Assembly: GCA_963738425.1 (NCBI GenBank)
Contig: CAVTWT010000002.1
Coordinates: 213,906-277,905, forward strand
Direction: 5' to 3'
DNA: 64,000 nucleotides
Source: CADEEN01 sp963738425
GTDB lineage: Bacteria > Pseudomonadota > Gammaproteobacteria > Burkholderiales > Burkholderiaceae_C
The translations under genes were made by a program, and so were the position numbers. Numbering within the stretch: position 1 is the stretch's first letter; each line of letters begins with the position of its first letter. The notes beneath the pieces are model-generated. The model saw nothing but the letters and a program-made list of their open reading frames with translations, had not been told where the DNA came from and ran no database searches. Of this stretch, positions 47,842-60,320 are shown one piece after another.

Positions 47842-49308
47842 TCAGGCCGGCGGGCGAGGCTCGGCAGGCAGCGACAGCACCGCCACCGCGCCGCCGCCGT
47901 CGGCATTGCGCAGCGTGATGCGGCCCTGGTGCAGTGCCGCGATCTCGCGCACGAAGGGCAGGCCCAGGCCGGTGCTCTTGCGTTGCGAGCCGGGGCGGGC
48001 CAGCGAATAGAACTTCTCGAAGACCTTCTGGTCGGCGTAGTCGGGGATGCCCGGGCCGTGGTCGCGAACGCTGACCTCGGCAAAGCGGCCCCGCGCTGCG
48101 AGCGTGACCTCGATGCGACCGCTGGGCGGCGAAAAGTCGAGCGCGTTGTCGAGCAGGTTGCCGACTGCGCGCTGCAGCAGCAGCGGGTCGCCATCGACGG
48201 TAGCGTCTTGCGCGGCGTCGAGCGTCACCGTGATGCAGCGCGGCGCGCCCGTCGCGCGTGCGCTGGCGACACGCTCTTCGAGCAAGGCGAGCAGCGCCAC
48301 CGGCTCGGTGCGCTCCAGCGAACGCCGCGACTCGAGCGCGGCCAGCTCCATCATGCGATCGACCAGCTCCTGGATGCGCGCCGTCTCGCGCTCGATGTTG
48401 GCAACGAAGTGCTCGCGGTCTTGCGCTGGCATCTCGCGCTCGTGCAGTAGTTCGGCAGCACCGCGGATCGCCGACAGCGGGCTTTTCAGTTCATGCGTCA
48501 GCGTCTGCACATAGTCGGCCACGTAGTTGCGGCCGGAGAGCGCGTCGCGCATCTCGTCGTAGGCGGCGCCGAGCGTGCCCAGAGCACGCCGCCCCAGGCG
48601 CGGCAGGGAAAACGTGCGCTGCGCGCGCACGTAGCGCACGTAGTCGGCGATCAGCCCGAACGGTCGCACCAGCCACACCGACAGGATGGCGACCAGCAGC
48701 GCCACGGCGAGCACCGAGGTCACGCCGATGACCATCGTCTTCCTGCGCGCGGCGGCGACGAACTGGCCGAAACTCTCCGCCGGCTTGCCGACGCTGACCG
48801 CACCGACGATGCGCGAGTCGAGCCTCAGCGGCGCGGCGACGTACATCACCGCGGTGCGCGCATCGGTGTCGACGTCGGGTGTGGTGCGTGCGCCGTAGCG
48901 GCCGTCGAGGGCGAGCTTGATGTCGCGCCACGTCGAATGGTCTTGCCCGGTCTCGCGGCCGAGCGAGTCGAAGACGACATGGCCGTTGGCGTCGACCACC
49001 GTCATGCGCAGCTCGAAGCGGGTTTTCTCGAAGCCGAAGATGTTGGCGTTGAGCTCGCGCGAATACAGATCGCGGAACAGCGGCTCCAACACGGCGACGT
49101 CGATCACCGGCTCGGCCAGCGTGGCCGCACGCTCGACCCAGCGCTGCTCGATCTGCGCGGCCATCAGGTGCGCGGTTTCGACCAGCGACTCTTCGGCCGA
49201 CTCGCGGTAGCGCGGATCGATGTCGGCCAGCAGCCGCCACATCAGCCAGCCGACACCGATCGCGTACGCGAGCAGGATCGCGGCGAAGACTCTGTTTCTC
49301 TTCGTCAT
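47842..49308 (-). CDS. creC: Two-component sensor histidine kinase CreC
   Basis: 488 residues from ATG 49308, which overlaps a creB-frame stop (ATGA). Two membrane helices (FAAILLAYAIGVGWLMW and GVTSVLAVALLVAILSVWLV) flank a ~165-residue periplasmic sensor. A HAMP linker and HisKA domain follow, with phospho-acceptor His272 in TLTHELKSPLSAIRG, then the HATPase domain (N box NLLDNALDFSPP, G1 DHGPGIPD, G2 STGLGLPFVREIA). In E. coli CreBC responds to growth in minimal or glycolytic media. CreD, the usual third partner, is absent here. Confidence 0.92.
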   Translation of the reverse strand: MTKRNRVFAAILLAYAIGVGWLMWRLLADIDPRYRESAEESLVETAHLMAAQIEQRWVERAATLAEPVIDVAVLEPLFRDLYSRELNANIFGFEKTRFELRMTVVDANGHVVFDSLGRETGQDHSTWRDIKLALDGRYGARTTPDVDTDARTAVMYVAAPLRLDSRIVGAVSVGKPAESFGQFVAAARRKTMVIGVTSVLAVALLVAILSVWLVRPFGLIADYVRYVRAQRTFSLPRLGRRALGTLGAAYDEMRDALSGRNYVADYVQTLTHELKSPLSAIRGAAELLHEREMPAQDREHFVANIERETARIQELVDRMMELAALESRRSLERTEPVALLALLEERVASARATGAPRCITVTLDAAQDATVDGDPLLLQRAVGNLLDNALDFSPPSGRIEVTLAARGRFAEVSVRDHGPGIPDYADQKVFEKFYSLARPGSQRKSTGLGLPFVREIAALHQGRITLRNADGGGAVAVLSLPAEPRPPA

Positions 49309-50015
49309 TGCAGGCTTGCTTGGCCGGCAAATCCTCGGCCAACGCGTAGCCCACACCGCGGTGCGTGCGGATCGGCTCCAGCGACGGCGCGATGGTCTTC
49401 AGCTTGGCGCGCAGCGTCTTCACATGCGCATCGACCGTGCGGTCCAGGCTGTCGGTGTCGTCGTCCCAGACCAGCGACAGCAGGCGCTCGCGCGTGAAGA
49501 CGAAACCCGGGGCGGCCGATCAGCGCCTTCAGCAGGCCGTACTCATAGCGCGACAGGTCGAGTGGATGACCGTAGTAATGGATCAGGCGCTTGCCGTCGT
49601 CGCAGGCAAACGGTGTCGATGGCGGCGTGGCGCTTGCCGCGGCCGGCAGCGCGCTGCGCCGCAACACCGTGCGCACCCGCGCCACCAGCTCACGTGGTGA
49701 AAACGGCTTGGTCACGTAGTCGTCAGCGCCAAGTTCGAGGCCAACGACGCGGTCGATCTCATCGGCGCGCGCGGTCAGGAACAGGATCGGCAGCGTCGGC
49801 TCGCGCGCGCGCAGGCGCTTGAAGACTTCGAAGCCGCTGAGGTCGGGCAGGCCGACATCGAGGATCACCAGCGCCGCGTCGCCGGCTTGCGTCAGCGCTG
49901 CTTCGCCGGTCGCGCACCAGCGCGGCTCGAAGCCTTCGGTGCGCAATGCGTACTGCAGCGTGTCGGCAATGCCGGGCTCGTCTTCAACGATCAGGATGAC
50001 GGGACGATGCGCCAT
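49305..50015 (-). CDS. creB: Two-component response regulator CreB (frameshifted)
   Basis: About 236 residues. The receiver domain is intact: acidic pocket VEDEPG, phospho-acceptor Asp53 in LVILDVGLPDLSG, Thr in FLTARADEI and Lys in YVTKPFSPREL. The OmpR-type winged helix is broken near 49512 at a GGGG run: after LIGRPG the frame changes, and TLRAKLKTIAPSLEPIRTHRGVGYAL is found in another frame. The original frame stops at 49305, overlapping creC, so a second compensating indel near 49320 is likely. DNA targets are unknown. Confidence 0.88.
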   Translation of the reverse strand: MAHRPVILIVEDEPGIADTLQYALRTEGFEPRWCATGEAALTQAGDAALVILDVGLPDLSGFEVFKRLRAREPTLPILFLTARADEIDRVVGLELGADDYVTKPFSPRELVARVRTVLRRSALPAAASATPPSTPFACDDGKRLIHYYGHPLDLSRYEYGLLKALIGRPGFRLHARAPAVAGLGRRHRQPGPHGRCACEDAARQAEDHRAVAGADPHAPRCGLRVGRGFAGQASLQ

Positions 50016-50069
50016 GTCATCGCGGCCGGGCCGCCAAGGCCCACGCAGTGGCCCTCATCAAGAGCCACG

Positions 50070-50125
50070 GGCGATGAAGCTCTCCTCGGGGGACGCGAGC
50101 GCAGCGAGCTAGGGGCTTCATTGAC
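50070..50125. repeat. Dispersed GC-rich hairpin repeat (copy e)
   Basis: GATGAAGCTCTCCTCGGGGG is followed by ACGCGAGCGCAGCGAGCTAG and GGGCTTCAT; ATGAAGC/GCTTCAT ends pair and enclose CTC...GAG blocks. It sits in the gap between creB and the divergent Rossmann-protein gene and is related to the other C-run/G-run elements. Confidence 0.5.
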
Positions 50126-50140
50126 AGCGATGATAGGGGC

Positions 50141-50908
50141 ATGGTCGACGTCAAACAGGCGCTTGGCGCACTGTCCCCCAAGCCGCCGCGCACGACCGCG
50201 GCGCCTCGCCGCGCACTCGTCGTCGGCGCCTCTGGTGCGCTCGGCGCGGCCGTGCTCGAACACCTGCTGGCCGCGCAGCGCTTCGAGCGTGTCGGCGCGC
50301 TGGTTGACCAACCGATCCAGCCTGCGGTGCACGCCTTCGCGCCGGTGCAGGCCGATGCGATGGCCGCTTTCGGCGCCGACAGCGCGCTGATCGTCTTCGA
50401 CCGCCAGCGCGCCGCCAACGGCCGCGAGGCCGCGTTCGTGAAGCCCGAGCCACACACCTTGCCGATCCTGGCTCGGCAGCTGCACAGCGCTGGTGTGCGC
50501 CATCTGATCGTCGTTGTGCCGCACACGCCGTCGCTGTTGCCGATGGCTTTGCAACAGGGCCTGGCTTCGCTTGACGAAGCGGCGGTGGCAGCGCTCGGCT
50601 TCGAGCAGCTCGTCTTCATGCGCATGGCACAGAACGAGCGCGCCACGCCAGGCCTCGATGCGCCGCGGCGCCTGGCGCGCTGGATGCTCTCACAACTGCA
50701 CTGGATGGTGCCGCAGCGCGAGCAGCCGGTGCGCATCGACACGGTCGCCAAGGTGGCGGCGGCGATCGCCGTGGCGAGCGCGGAGGCGTCTTCGGCAACG
50801 CGTGTCGTCCCGGCCGCGCTGCTCTGGCAGGCCGCGCAGCAACGCGACGTGCAGGCCCTCGTCCACCACTGGTTGAGCCCGGCGCACGCGTCCGATGGCC
50901 GCCTATGA
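50141..50908 (+). CDS. Rossmann-fold NAD(P)-binding protein of unknown role
   Basis: 255 residues. After a basic, Pro-rich N-terminus (residues 1-22) comes ALVVGASGALGAAVLEHLLA, a nucleotide-binding glycine motif (G-A-S-G-A-L-G). The middle holds HLIVVVPHTPSLLPMALQQG and LGFEQLVFMRMAQNE, which resemble atypical SDR / NAD(P)H-binding proteins (HTATIP2-like). No catalytic Tyr-x-x-x-Lys is seen. It ends 7 bp before hemE, so co-transcription is likely, but a link to haem synthesis is only positional. Confidence 0.65.
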   Translation: MVDVKQALGALSPKPPRTTAAPRRALVVGASGALGAAVLEHLLAAQRFERVGALVDQPIQPAVHAFAPVQADAMAAFGADSALIVFDRQRAANGREAAFVKPEPHTLPILARQLHSAGVRHLIVVVPHTPSLLPMALQQGLASLDEAAVAALGFEQLVFMRMAQNERATPGLDAPRRLARWMLSQLHWMVPQREQPVRIDTVAKVAAAIAVASAEASSATRVVPAALLWQAAQQRDVQALVHHWLSPAHASDGRL

Positions 50909-50915
50909 TTGCCGC

Positions 50916-51983
50916 ATGAAGTTCTCACCCCTGATCAACGACACCTTCCTGCGTGCCTGCCGCCGCGAGGCCACCACGCACACGCCCGTGTGGCTGATGC
51001 GCCAGGCCGGCCGCTACCTGCCCGAGTACTGCGCCACGCGCGCCAAGGCGGGGAGCTTCATGGGCCTGGCGACCAATGTCGACTACGCCACCGAGGTCAC
51101 GCTGCAACCTCTCGAGCGCTATCCGCTCGATGCGGCGATCCTGTTTTCCGACATCCTCACCGTGCCGGATGCGATGGGCCTGGGCCTGTCGTTCGCGCAG
51201 GGCGAAGGGCCGCGCTTCGCAACGCCGGTTCGCGACGAAGCCGCCGTCGCCGCACTCGCCGTGCCCGACATGGCCAAGCTGCGCTATGTGTTCGATGCGG
51301 TGACGTCGATCCGCCACGCACTGAACGGTCGCGTGCCGCTGATCGGCTTTTCCGGCAGCCCGTGGACGCTGGCCTGCTACATGGTCGAAGGTGCGGGCAG
51401 CGACGACTACCGCCTCGTCAAGTCCATGCTCTACGCGCGGCCCGATCTGATGCACCGCATCCTCGCCATCAACGCCGAGGCCGTGGCTACCTACCTCAAC
51501 ACGCAGATCGACGCCGGCGCGCAAGCGGTGATGGTTTTCGACAGCTGGGGCGGCGTGCTCGCCGACGGCATGTTCCAAGCCTTCAGTCTGGCCTACACGC
51601 AGCGTGTGCTCGCCAAGCTGAACCGCAGCGTGCCGGCGATCGTCTTCACCAAAGGCGGCGGACCGTGGCTCGAGGAGATCGCGGCCAGCGGCGCCGATGT
51701 CGTCGGCCTGGACTGGACGGTGAATCTCAAACGCGCCCGCGAGCGCGTGCAAGACCGCGTGGCGCTGCAAGGCAACCTCGACCCGATGGTGCTGTTCGGC
51801 GGCGAGGCTGCGGTGCGGTCAGAAGCGCGGCGCGTGCTCGACGATTTCGGCCCCAACCGCCCGGGCAGCGGTCACATCTTCAACCTCGGCCATGGCATCA
51901 ACCAGCACACGCCGCCCGAGGCCGTGGCCGTGCTCGTCGATGAGGTGCACCGACATTCGCGTGCGCTGCGCGCGACCAAGTGA
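50916..51983 (+). CDS. hemE: Uroporphyrinogen decarboxylase
   Basis: 355 residues, the standard length. HemE removes four carboxyl groups from uroporphyrinogen III to give coproporphyrinogen III in haem synthesis. Both family signatures are present: PVWLMRQAGRYLPEY (residues ~25-39, the substrate-binding Arg pair) and GFSGSPWTLACYMVEG (~142-157). The conserved HxxN region FNLGHGINQHTPPE is near the C-terminus. ATG 50916 is chosen over upstream frame extension because MKFSPLINDTFLRACR is the usual beginning. Confidence 0.96.
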   Translation: MKFSPLINDTFLRACRREATTHTPVWLMRQAGRYLPEYCATRAKAGSFMGLATNVDYATEVTLQPLERYPLDAAILFSDILTVPDAMGLGLSFAQGEGPRFATPVRDEAAVAALAVPDMAKLRYVFDAVTSIRHALNGRVPLIGFSGSPWTLACYMVEGAGSDDYRLVKSMLYARPDLMHRILAINAEAVATYLNTQIDAGAQAVMVFDSWGGVLADGMFQAFSLAYTQRVLAKLNRSVPAIVFTKGGGPWLEEIAASGADVVGLDWTVNLKRARERVQDRVALQGNLDPMVLFGGEAAVRSEARRVLDDFGPNRPGSGHIFNLGHGINQHTPPEAVAVLVDEVHRHSRALRATK

Positions 51984-52025
51984 GGCTGTGCATTCCGTCC
52001 GAGGTAAGTGAGCGCTCAGGCTGAC

Positions 52026-52034
52026 TTATCCCCA
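52026..52034 (+). promoter_or_regulatory. DnaA-box-like 9-mer in the hemE-priA gap
   Basis: TTATCCCCA differs from the consensus TTATCCACA at one position. It lies between two copies of the palindromic octamer GAGCGCTC (52010-52017 and 52048-52055). Confidence 0.45.
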
Positions 52035-52095
52035 TCTCGGACCGAGCGAGCGCTCTAGAAAAAGACAACCAACCCGCGCCATCAGGTATTCCCCT

Positions 52096-52277
52096 ATGTC
52101 GCTGCAAGTGCTTGATTTCATTGAGCTTGTTGGCCTGCTCCCGCATCGGGCAGAGCAAGGCGTGGTGTGGCGTATCAACGAGTTAGCGCGTCTGCGGGCA
52201 GCTTTTGCACAAAGTTATCCACATCAACAGTGGAAAGATCGTTTTGCCTTTTCGAATCATGGGCTTAGCGGCTCTTT

Positions 52278-52281
<4 letters not shown>
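52096..52281 (+). CDS. Possible 61-residue ORF upstream of priA
   Basis: ATG 52096 to TGA 52281, whose last four bases overlap the priA GTG (GTGA). The product (MSLQVLDFIELVGLLPHRA...) matches no family I know. Codon choice is less GC-rich at third positions than in neighbouring genes, and a perfect DnaA box lies within it, so it may just be an open frame in a regulatory region. The stop-start overlap is the only positive sign. Confidence 0.25.
52215..52223 (+). promoter_or_regulatory. Perfect DnaA box 55 bp upstream of priA
   Basis: TTATCCACA matches the DnaA-box consensus exactly, within a locally AT-rich patch (TTTTGCACAAAG just before it). It could serve DnaA control of priA, the replication-restart helicase gene. 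Confidence 0.55.
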
Positions 52282-54365
<2,084 letters not shown>

Positions 54366-54371
54366 GCGCTC

Positions 54372-54452
54372 GGGCCAGCGCCGGGCCGCTCCCAAGCGTC
54401 CGGCCCGAGCCTCCCCACGGGGGAGTGCGCGCGCAGCGCGCAAGGGGCCGTC
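54372..54452. repeat. Dispersed GC-rich hairpin repeat (copy f)
   Basis: GCCGGGCCGCTCCCAAGC is shared with copy d, followed by CTCCCCACGGGGGAG and the palindrome TGCGCGCGCAGCGCGCA. It lies between the convergent priA and His-rich genes. Confidence 0.65.
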
Positions 54453-54457
54453 CTTAG

Positions 54458-54886
54458 TCAGTCATCGTGCTTGTTCTTGCCCTTGCCATGACCGTGGCCG
54501 TGGCCCTGCGCGTGCACCGGTGGACCTTTGCGCGGATGCGTTTCGTTGTAGCGAGCCTGCACCCACTCTTCACGCACGAAATACACCTGCCGTCCGCAGG
54601 CGTCGTAGCGATGGCAATGTTTGCCCCATTTCTTGGCGTGACCTGGAGGCACGTACAAGTACATCGGCGGCTGCGCAACCACAACCGCGGGCTGGGCGAT
54701 CACCACCGGCCGGCGGTAGATCACCGGTGGCGGCGGTGCGTTGGTGCCGATCTCGATGCGGCCGTACACGCCCGGTTCGCGGATCGTGATGCCCACGCCG
54801 ACATCGACGGCCGACCAGGCGGAGGCAGACGCCGTGAAGGCGAGCGCGGCGAGTGCTGCGCGGGTGATGCTGGATTTCGACGCCAT
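54458..54886 (-). CDS. Secreted protein with His/Gly/Lys-rich C-terminus
   Basis: 142 residues from ATG 54886 with a signal peptide (ITRAALAALAFTASASAWSA). The middle is rich in Pro and Val (PPPPVIYRRPVVIAQPAVVV). MYLYVPPGHAKKWGKHCHRY follows, with DACGRQVYFVREEWV after it. The tail VHAQGHGHGHGKGKNKHDD is His-rich and could bind metal ions such as Zn, Ni or Cu. I recall similar YVPPGHAKKWxKHCxxYxAC proteins in Burkholderiales without known function. It ends with an intrinsic terminator located inside the facing priA gene. Confidence 0.75.
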   Translation of the reverse strand: MASKSSITRAALAALAFTASASAWSAVDVGVGITIREPGVYGRIEIGTNAPPPPVIYRRPVVIAQPAVVVAQPPMYLYVPPGHAKKWGKHCHRYDACGRQVYFVREEWVQARYNETHPRKGPPVHAQGHGHGHGKGKNKHDD

Positions 54887-55052
54887 GCGAAGGCTCCTTG
54901 CTGATTCAGTTCGATGACCAACGCCAGTGTGCAGCGTGGCGTTGACGCTGCAAGGGGTGGCACGGCAGCCGCGCGGCGCGGTGTGAACTAGGCCCGCGCT
55001 GTTTCGATTGGTAGCACGCAAGCGGCAAGGAGTTGGCTGGCGTGCCGCGTGT

Positions 55053-56018
55053 TCAGCGCGTCCCCGCGCCAAACATCCAGGCCGCCGCAGAGAACGACAC
55101 GAACGCCACGGCCGTGGAGCTCAGGATGATGCGCGCGATGCGGCCGTTGTCAGCGCCGTAGCGCTCGGCCAGCAGCGAGACGTTGCTCGCGCTCGGCAGC
55201 GCTGCGGCCAGCGTCAGCACCATGATCTCGAAGGCGCCGATCGGTGCACCGAGTGCGCGCGTGCCCGCCGCCAGCGCGAACACCAGCAGCGGGTGCACGA
55301 ACAGCTTGATCGCAGCCACCGGCAGGTACAGCGACGGCGGCGTGCGTGTGTGCGCGTGCTGCCCGGCGCGCCAGAGCACGGCGCCGATCGCGAACAGGGC
55401 CACCGGGCTCGCAGCATCGGCCATCATGTTGACGATGGTGGCCAGCGGACCACTGAGCTTCCAGCCCAGCACCGAACACACCACACCAAGTGCGATCGAC
55501 CATGGCAGCGGGTTCGACAACGCGCCCTTCACGGCGCGCACGAGCGCCACGCGCGCGCCCTCGCCTTTGGCGTCGTGTCCCTGGGCGAGCGCGATGCACA
55601 CCGAGCTGGTGATGAACAGATCGACCAGCACCGCGCAGATCACCGGCCCGGCCGCGGTGGCGCCGAGCAATGCGGTCAGCAGCGGCACGCCCATGAAACC
55701 GGTGTTCGGAAACGCCGCCACCAGTGCGCCGAACGCCGCGTCCTTCATCTGCACGCGCGGCGACAAGGTCACGGCGATCGTGAAGGCGACGATGGCCAGC
55801 GACGCCAGCATCGACACCAGCACCACGACCGGGTTCAACAACTGGCCGATCGGCGTGTTCATGCCGAAGCGGAACAGCATCGCCGGCAGCGCGAAGTACA
55901 GAACGAAGGCGTTGAGCCCCGGGATGGCCGACTCCGGCAAGAGTCGCTTGTGCGCCGCGGCGTAGCCCATCAGCACCAAGGCAAAGAATGGCAGGGTGAC
56001 GGCGAGGATCGGCTGCAT
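55053..56018 (-). CDS. AEC family transporter (auxin efflux carrier fold)
   Basis: 321 residues with ten predicted membrane helices in two inverted halves. Family features are the N-terminus ILAVTLPFFALVLMGYAAA, the Asn/Pro break PNTGFMGVPLLTALLG (residues ~105-120) in the first crossover helix, and ALPSASNVSLLAERYG in the second half. AEC proteins move organic acids or similar anions. It is divergent from the rep helicase gene with an 84-bp gap that must hold both promoters. Confidence 0.9.
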   Translation of the reverse strand: MQPILAVTLPFFALVLMGYAAAHKRLLPESAIPGLNAFVLYFALPAMLFRFGMNTPIGQLLNPVVVLVSMLASLAIVAFTIAVTLSPRVQMKDAAFGALVAAFPNTGFMGVPLLTALLGATAAGPVICAVLVDLFITSSVCIALAQGHDAKGEGARVALVRAVKGALSNPLPWSIALGVVCSVLGWKLSGPLATIVNMMADAASPVALFAIGAVLWRAGQHAHTRTPPSLYLPVAAIKLFVHPLLVFALAAGTRALGAPIGAFEIMVLTLAAALPSASNVSLLAERYGADNGRIARIILSSTAVAFVSFSAAAWMFGAGTR

Positions 56019-56102
56019 CGGTGCAGCGAAGTATCGCAGCGCGTCCTACCACATTGCCGTCGCATGATCGGCCCAGCGCGCTGTCTATGATCGCGCCGCC
56101 CG

Positions 56103-58139
<2,037 letters not shown>

Positions 58140-58352
58140 GCGTCGCCGGTCTTGCCCTGCGGGGCTGGCGGCCGACCGCGCCGATCCTCGTGTTCGCCAT
58201 GCTTGCAATTGGCATCAGGTCGTCGCGTGCGATCTCTCACGTTCACTGCCACTGCGACGGAGCACCAGGGACCGCAACAGGGGGACTGCACTTCAGAATT
58301 CGCTTCCGAGATGGTGTCGCGCCCTCAACCCCTTCCTTTGTGAGCACACGCA

Positions 58353-59501
58353 ATGAAACTCCAACCCCAGTCCGCACAGTCGTTTTTCCAGCGCAGCGTG
58401 GTGGCGAGCCTCTGCACCGCGTTGACTGCATTTGCCGTTGCCGCACAGGCGCAGGACGCCTGGGTGATCGGACAGTCGGCACCGCTGACCGGCGGCAACG
58501 CCGCGATGGGCCGCGACGTGCGTGACGGTGCGCTGGCGTACTTCAAGACGGTCAACGCGCGAGGCGGCGTGGCCGGCAAGCCGATCGAGCTGGTCACGCT
58601 CGACGACGTCAACGATCGCAAGACCGCGGGCGCGAACACGCAGGCCCTGCTGCAGGACAAGCGCGCAGTGGCCTTGTTCGGCTTTGCGTCGGCCACCTTG
58701 AGCCTGGATGCGATGCCGCAGGCTGACAAGGCCGGGACCTTGTTCTTCGCGCCGCTGTCGGGCGCCGATCCGGTGCGCAAGGCGCCGCCGGTCGTCTACA
58801 CGATGCGTGCCTCCTACGGCGAGGAGATGGAGAAGATCCTCGCCTTCTGGACCGGCCTGGGCATGAAGAAGGTCGTCGTGGTGCACTATGACGACGAGGT
58901 CGGCAAGCAGAACTTCGGCGTGGTGGCGGCCTACCTGGCAAAGCAGAGTGGCACGCCGCCGTCCGCGCTGTCGCTCAAGCGCAATCAGGCGGTTGAAGAA
59001 GCCCACATCGACCAGCTGCGCGAGCACAAGCCCGACGTCATCATCAACACCACGCTGTCCGGTGCGGCGGCCGAGGTGAGCAAGCGCCTGGCCAAGCGCG
59101 GCGCCTTCGTGCCGACATCGAGCCTGTCCTTTGTCGGTGCGCAGCAGTACATCAACGCCGCGGGCGAGTCTGCTGCCGGGGTCTCGATTGCGCAGGTCGT
59201 GCCCAACCCGAATGCCAACCTGCCGATCGTGCGCGAGTGCGCCAAGGCACTGCAGGACGCCGGCATCACGCAGCCGATGAACAGCACCCACCTCGAAGCC
59301 TGCATTTCAGCGAAAGTCCTCACGGAGGCGATGCGGCGTGCAAAGAAGCCGCTCGACGCCGCTGCCCTGCTGGCCTCGATGCAGTCCCTCGGCAGCTACG
59401 ACACCGGCGGCTTCACTGTCAACTACAGCGCCAGCCGCCGCCACGGCAGCAGTTTCGTCGAGCTCGGCATGGTGTCGCGCGAAGGCAAACTTCGCAGCTG
59501 A
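58353..59501 (+). CDS. Periplasmic binding protein, branched-chain amino acid (LivJ/K) type
   Basis: 382 residues with an N-terminal signal (VVASLCTALTAFAVAAQA). It has the Peripla_BP_6 fold: IGQSAPLTGGNAAMGRDVRDG at the start of lobe 1, NARGGVAGKPIELVTLDD, and the hinge-side GFASATLSLDAM. Such proteins deliver amino acids, amides or urea to ABC importers, or act as sensor partners. No permease or ATPase gene is adjacent, so it is an orphan. The stop TGA directly abuts the stop of the convergent LytTR gene. Confidence 0.88.
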   Translation: MKLQPQSAQSFFQRSVVASLCTALTAFAVAAQAQDAWVIGQSAPLTGGNAAMGRDVRDGALAYFKTVNARGGVAGKPIELVTLDDVNDRKTAGANTQALLQDKRAVALFGFASATLSLDAMPQADKAGTLFFAPLSGADPVRKAPPVVYTMRASYGEEMEKILAFWTGLGMKKVVVVHYDDEVGKQNFGVVAAYLAKQSGTPPSALSLKRNQAVEEAHIDQLREHKPDVIINTTLSGAAAEVSKRLAKRGAFVPTSSLSFVGAQQYINAAGESAAGVSIAQVVPNPNANLPIVRECAKALQDAGITQPMNSTHLEACISAKVLTEAMRRAKKPLDAAALLASMQSLGSYDTGGFTVNYSASRRHGSSFVELGMVSREGKLRS

Positions 59502-60320
59502 CTACATGCCCTTGAACAGCCCGAGGTAGCTGCGGCTGACCTCGAGCTGTTCCTTGTGGCCCTTGACGCTGACGATCTGGCGGCCGCGGAAGTCGCGTGT
59601 CACGCCGGCGATGGCCTTGACGTTGACCAGCGTCGAGCGGTGGATCTGCCAGAACTGCTGCGGGTCGATCTCGTCGATCAACTCCTTGATCGGTTTTCGG
59701 ATCAGTGCTTCGAGCGTGGCGGTCTGCACGCGCGTGTACTTCTCGTCGCTGATGAAGAACAGCACGTCGTCGACCGGGATCATCTGGATGGCCGAGCCGA
59801 CGCTGGCTTGAATCCACTGCAGGCGCTGCGGCGCGCCGCCAGGGTTCATCTGCGCGCTGAGTTGCTGCAGCAGCTGCTGTAGCGGCGCGCCGGCCGGTGC
59901 AGCATCGTCGTCATGGCCTTGGCGCTGTGCCAGGCGTTTCTTGATGCGCTCCACGGTGACGGCGAGCCGCTCGCGTTCTGCCGGCTTCAACACGTAGTCG
60001 GCCACGCCCTGCTCGAAGGCTTCGACCGCGTACTGATCGTAGGCGGTGATGAAGACGATCTCGGGCAGCAACTCGTCGTCGGCCACCTCCATCTGCGCGA
60101 TCTGCTTGGCGGCTTCGACGCCCGTGAGACCCGGCATGCGGATGTCGAGGAAAACGATGTCGGGCCGGTGCTGCGCCACGAGCGCCACGGCCTCGGTGCC
60201 GTTTTTCGCTTCGGCGACGAGCTGCAGTTCGGGCCAGACCTCGGCGAGGCGGGCGCGCAGTTGTTCACGCATCAGGCGCTCGTCGTCGGCGAGCACGGCA
60301 CGGGGGGCGGCGATCGTCAT
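59502..60320 (-). CDS. LytTR family response regulator
   Basis: 272 residues from ATG 60320, which overlaps the stop of the preceding membrane-protein gene (ATGA). The receiver domain (1-125) has Asp12/Asp13 (VLADDERLM), phospho-acceptor Asp59 (IVFLDIRMPG) and Lys in YVLKPAERER. A Gln/Ala linker (~140-165) leads to a LytTR DNA-binding domain (~170-270: VDDVLFFISDEKYTRVQT, FWQIHRSTLVNVKAI). It is the output of the LytS-type kinase encoded two genes upstream, similar in layout to AlgZ/AlgR. Confidence 0.92.
   Translation of the reverse strand: MTIAAPRAVLADDERLMREQLRARLAEVWPELQLVAEAKNGTEAVALVAQHRPDIVFLDIRMPGLTGVEAAKQIAQMEVADDELLPEIVFITAYDQYAVEAFEQGVADYVLKPAERERLAVTVERIKKRLAQRQGHDDDAAPAGAPLQQLLQQLSAQMNPGGAPQRLQWIQASVGSAIQMIPVDDVLFFISDEKYTRVQTATLEALIRKPIKELIDEIDPQQFWQIHRSTLVNVKAIAGVTRDFRGRQIVSVKGHKEQLEVSRSYLGLFKGM

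Noticed and set aside
51984..52277. hemE-priA gap as the chromosome origin
   Set aside because: Only two DnaA boxes and no AT-rich unwinding element or adjacent dnaA/dnaN/gidA; kept only as a finding to test.
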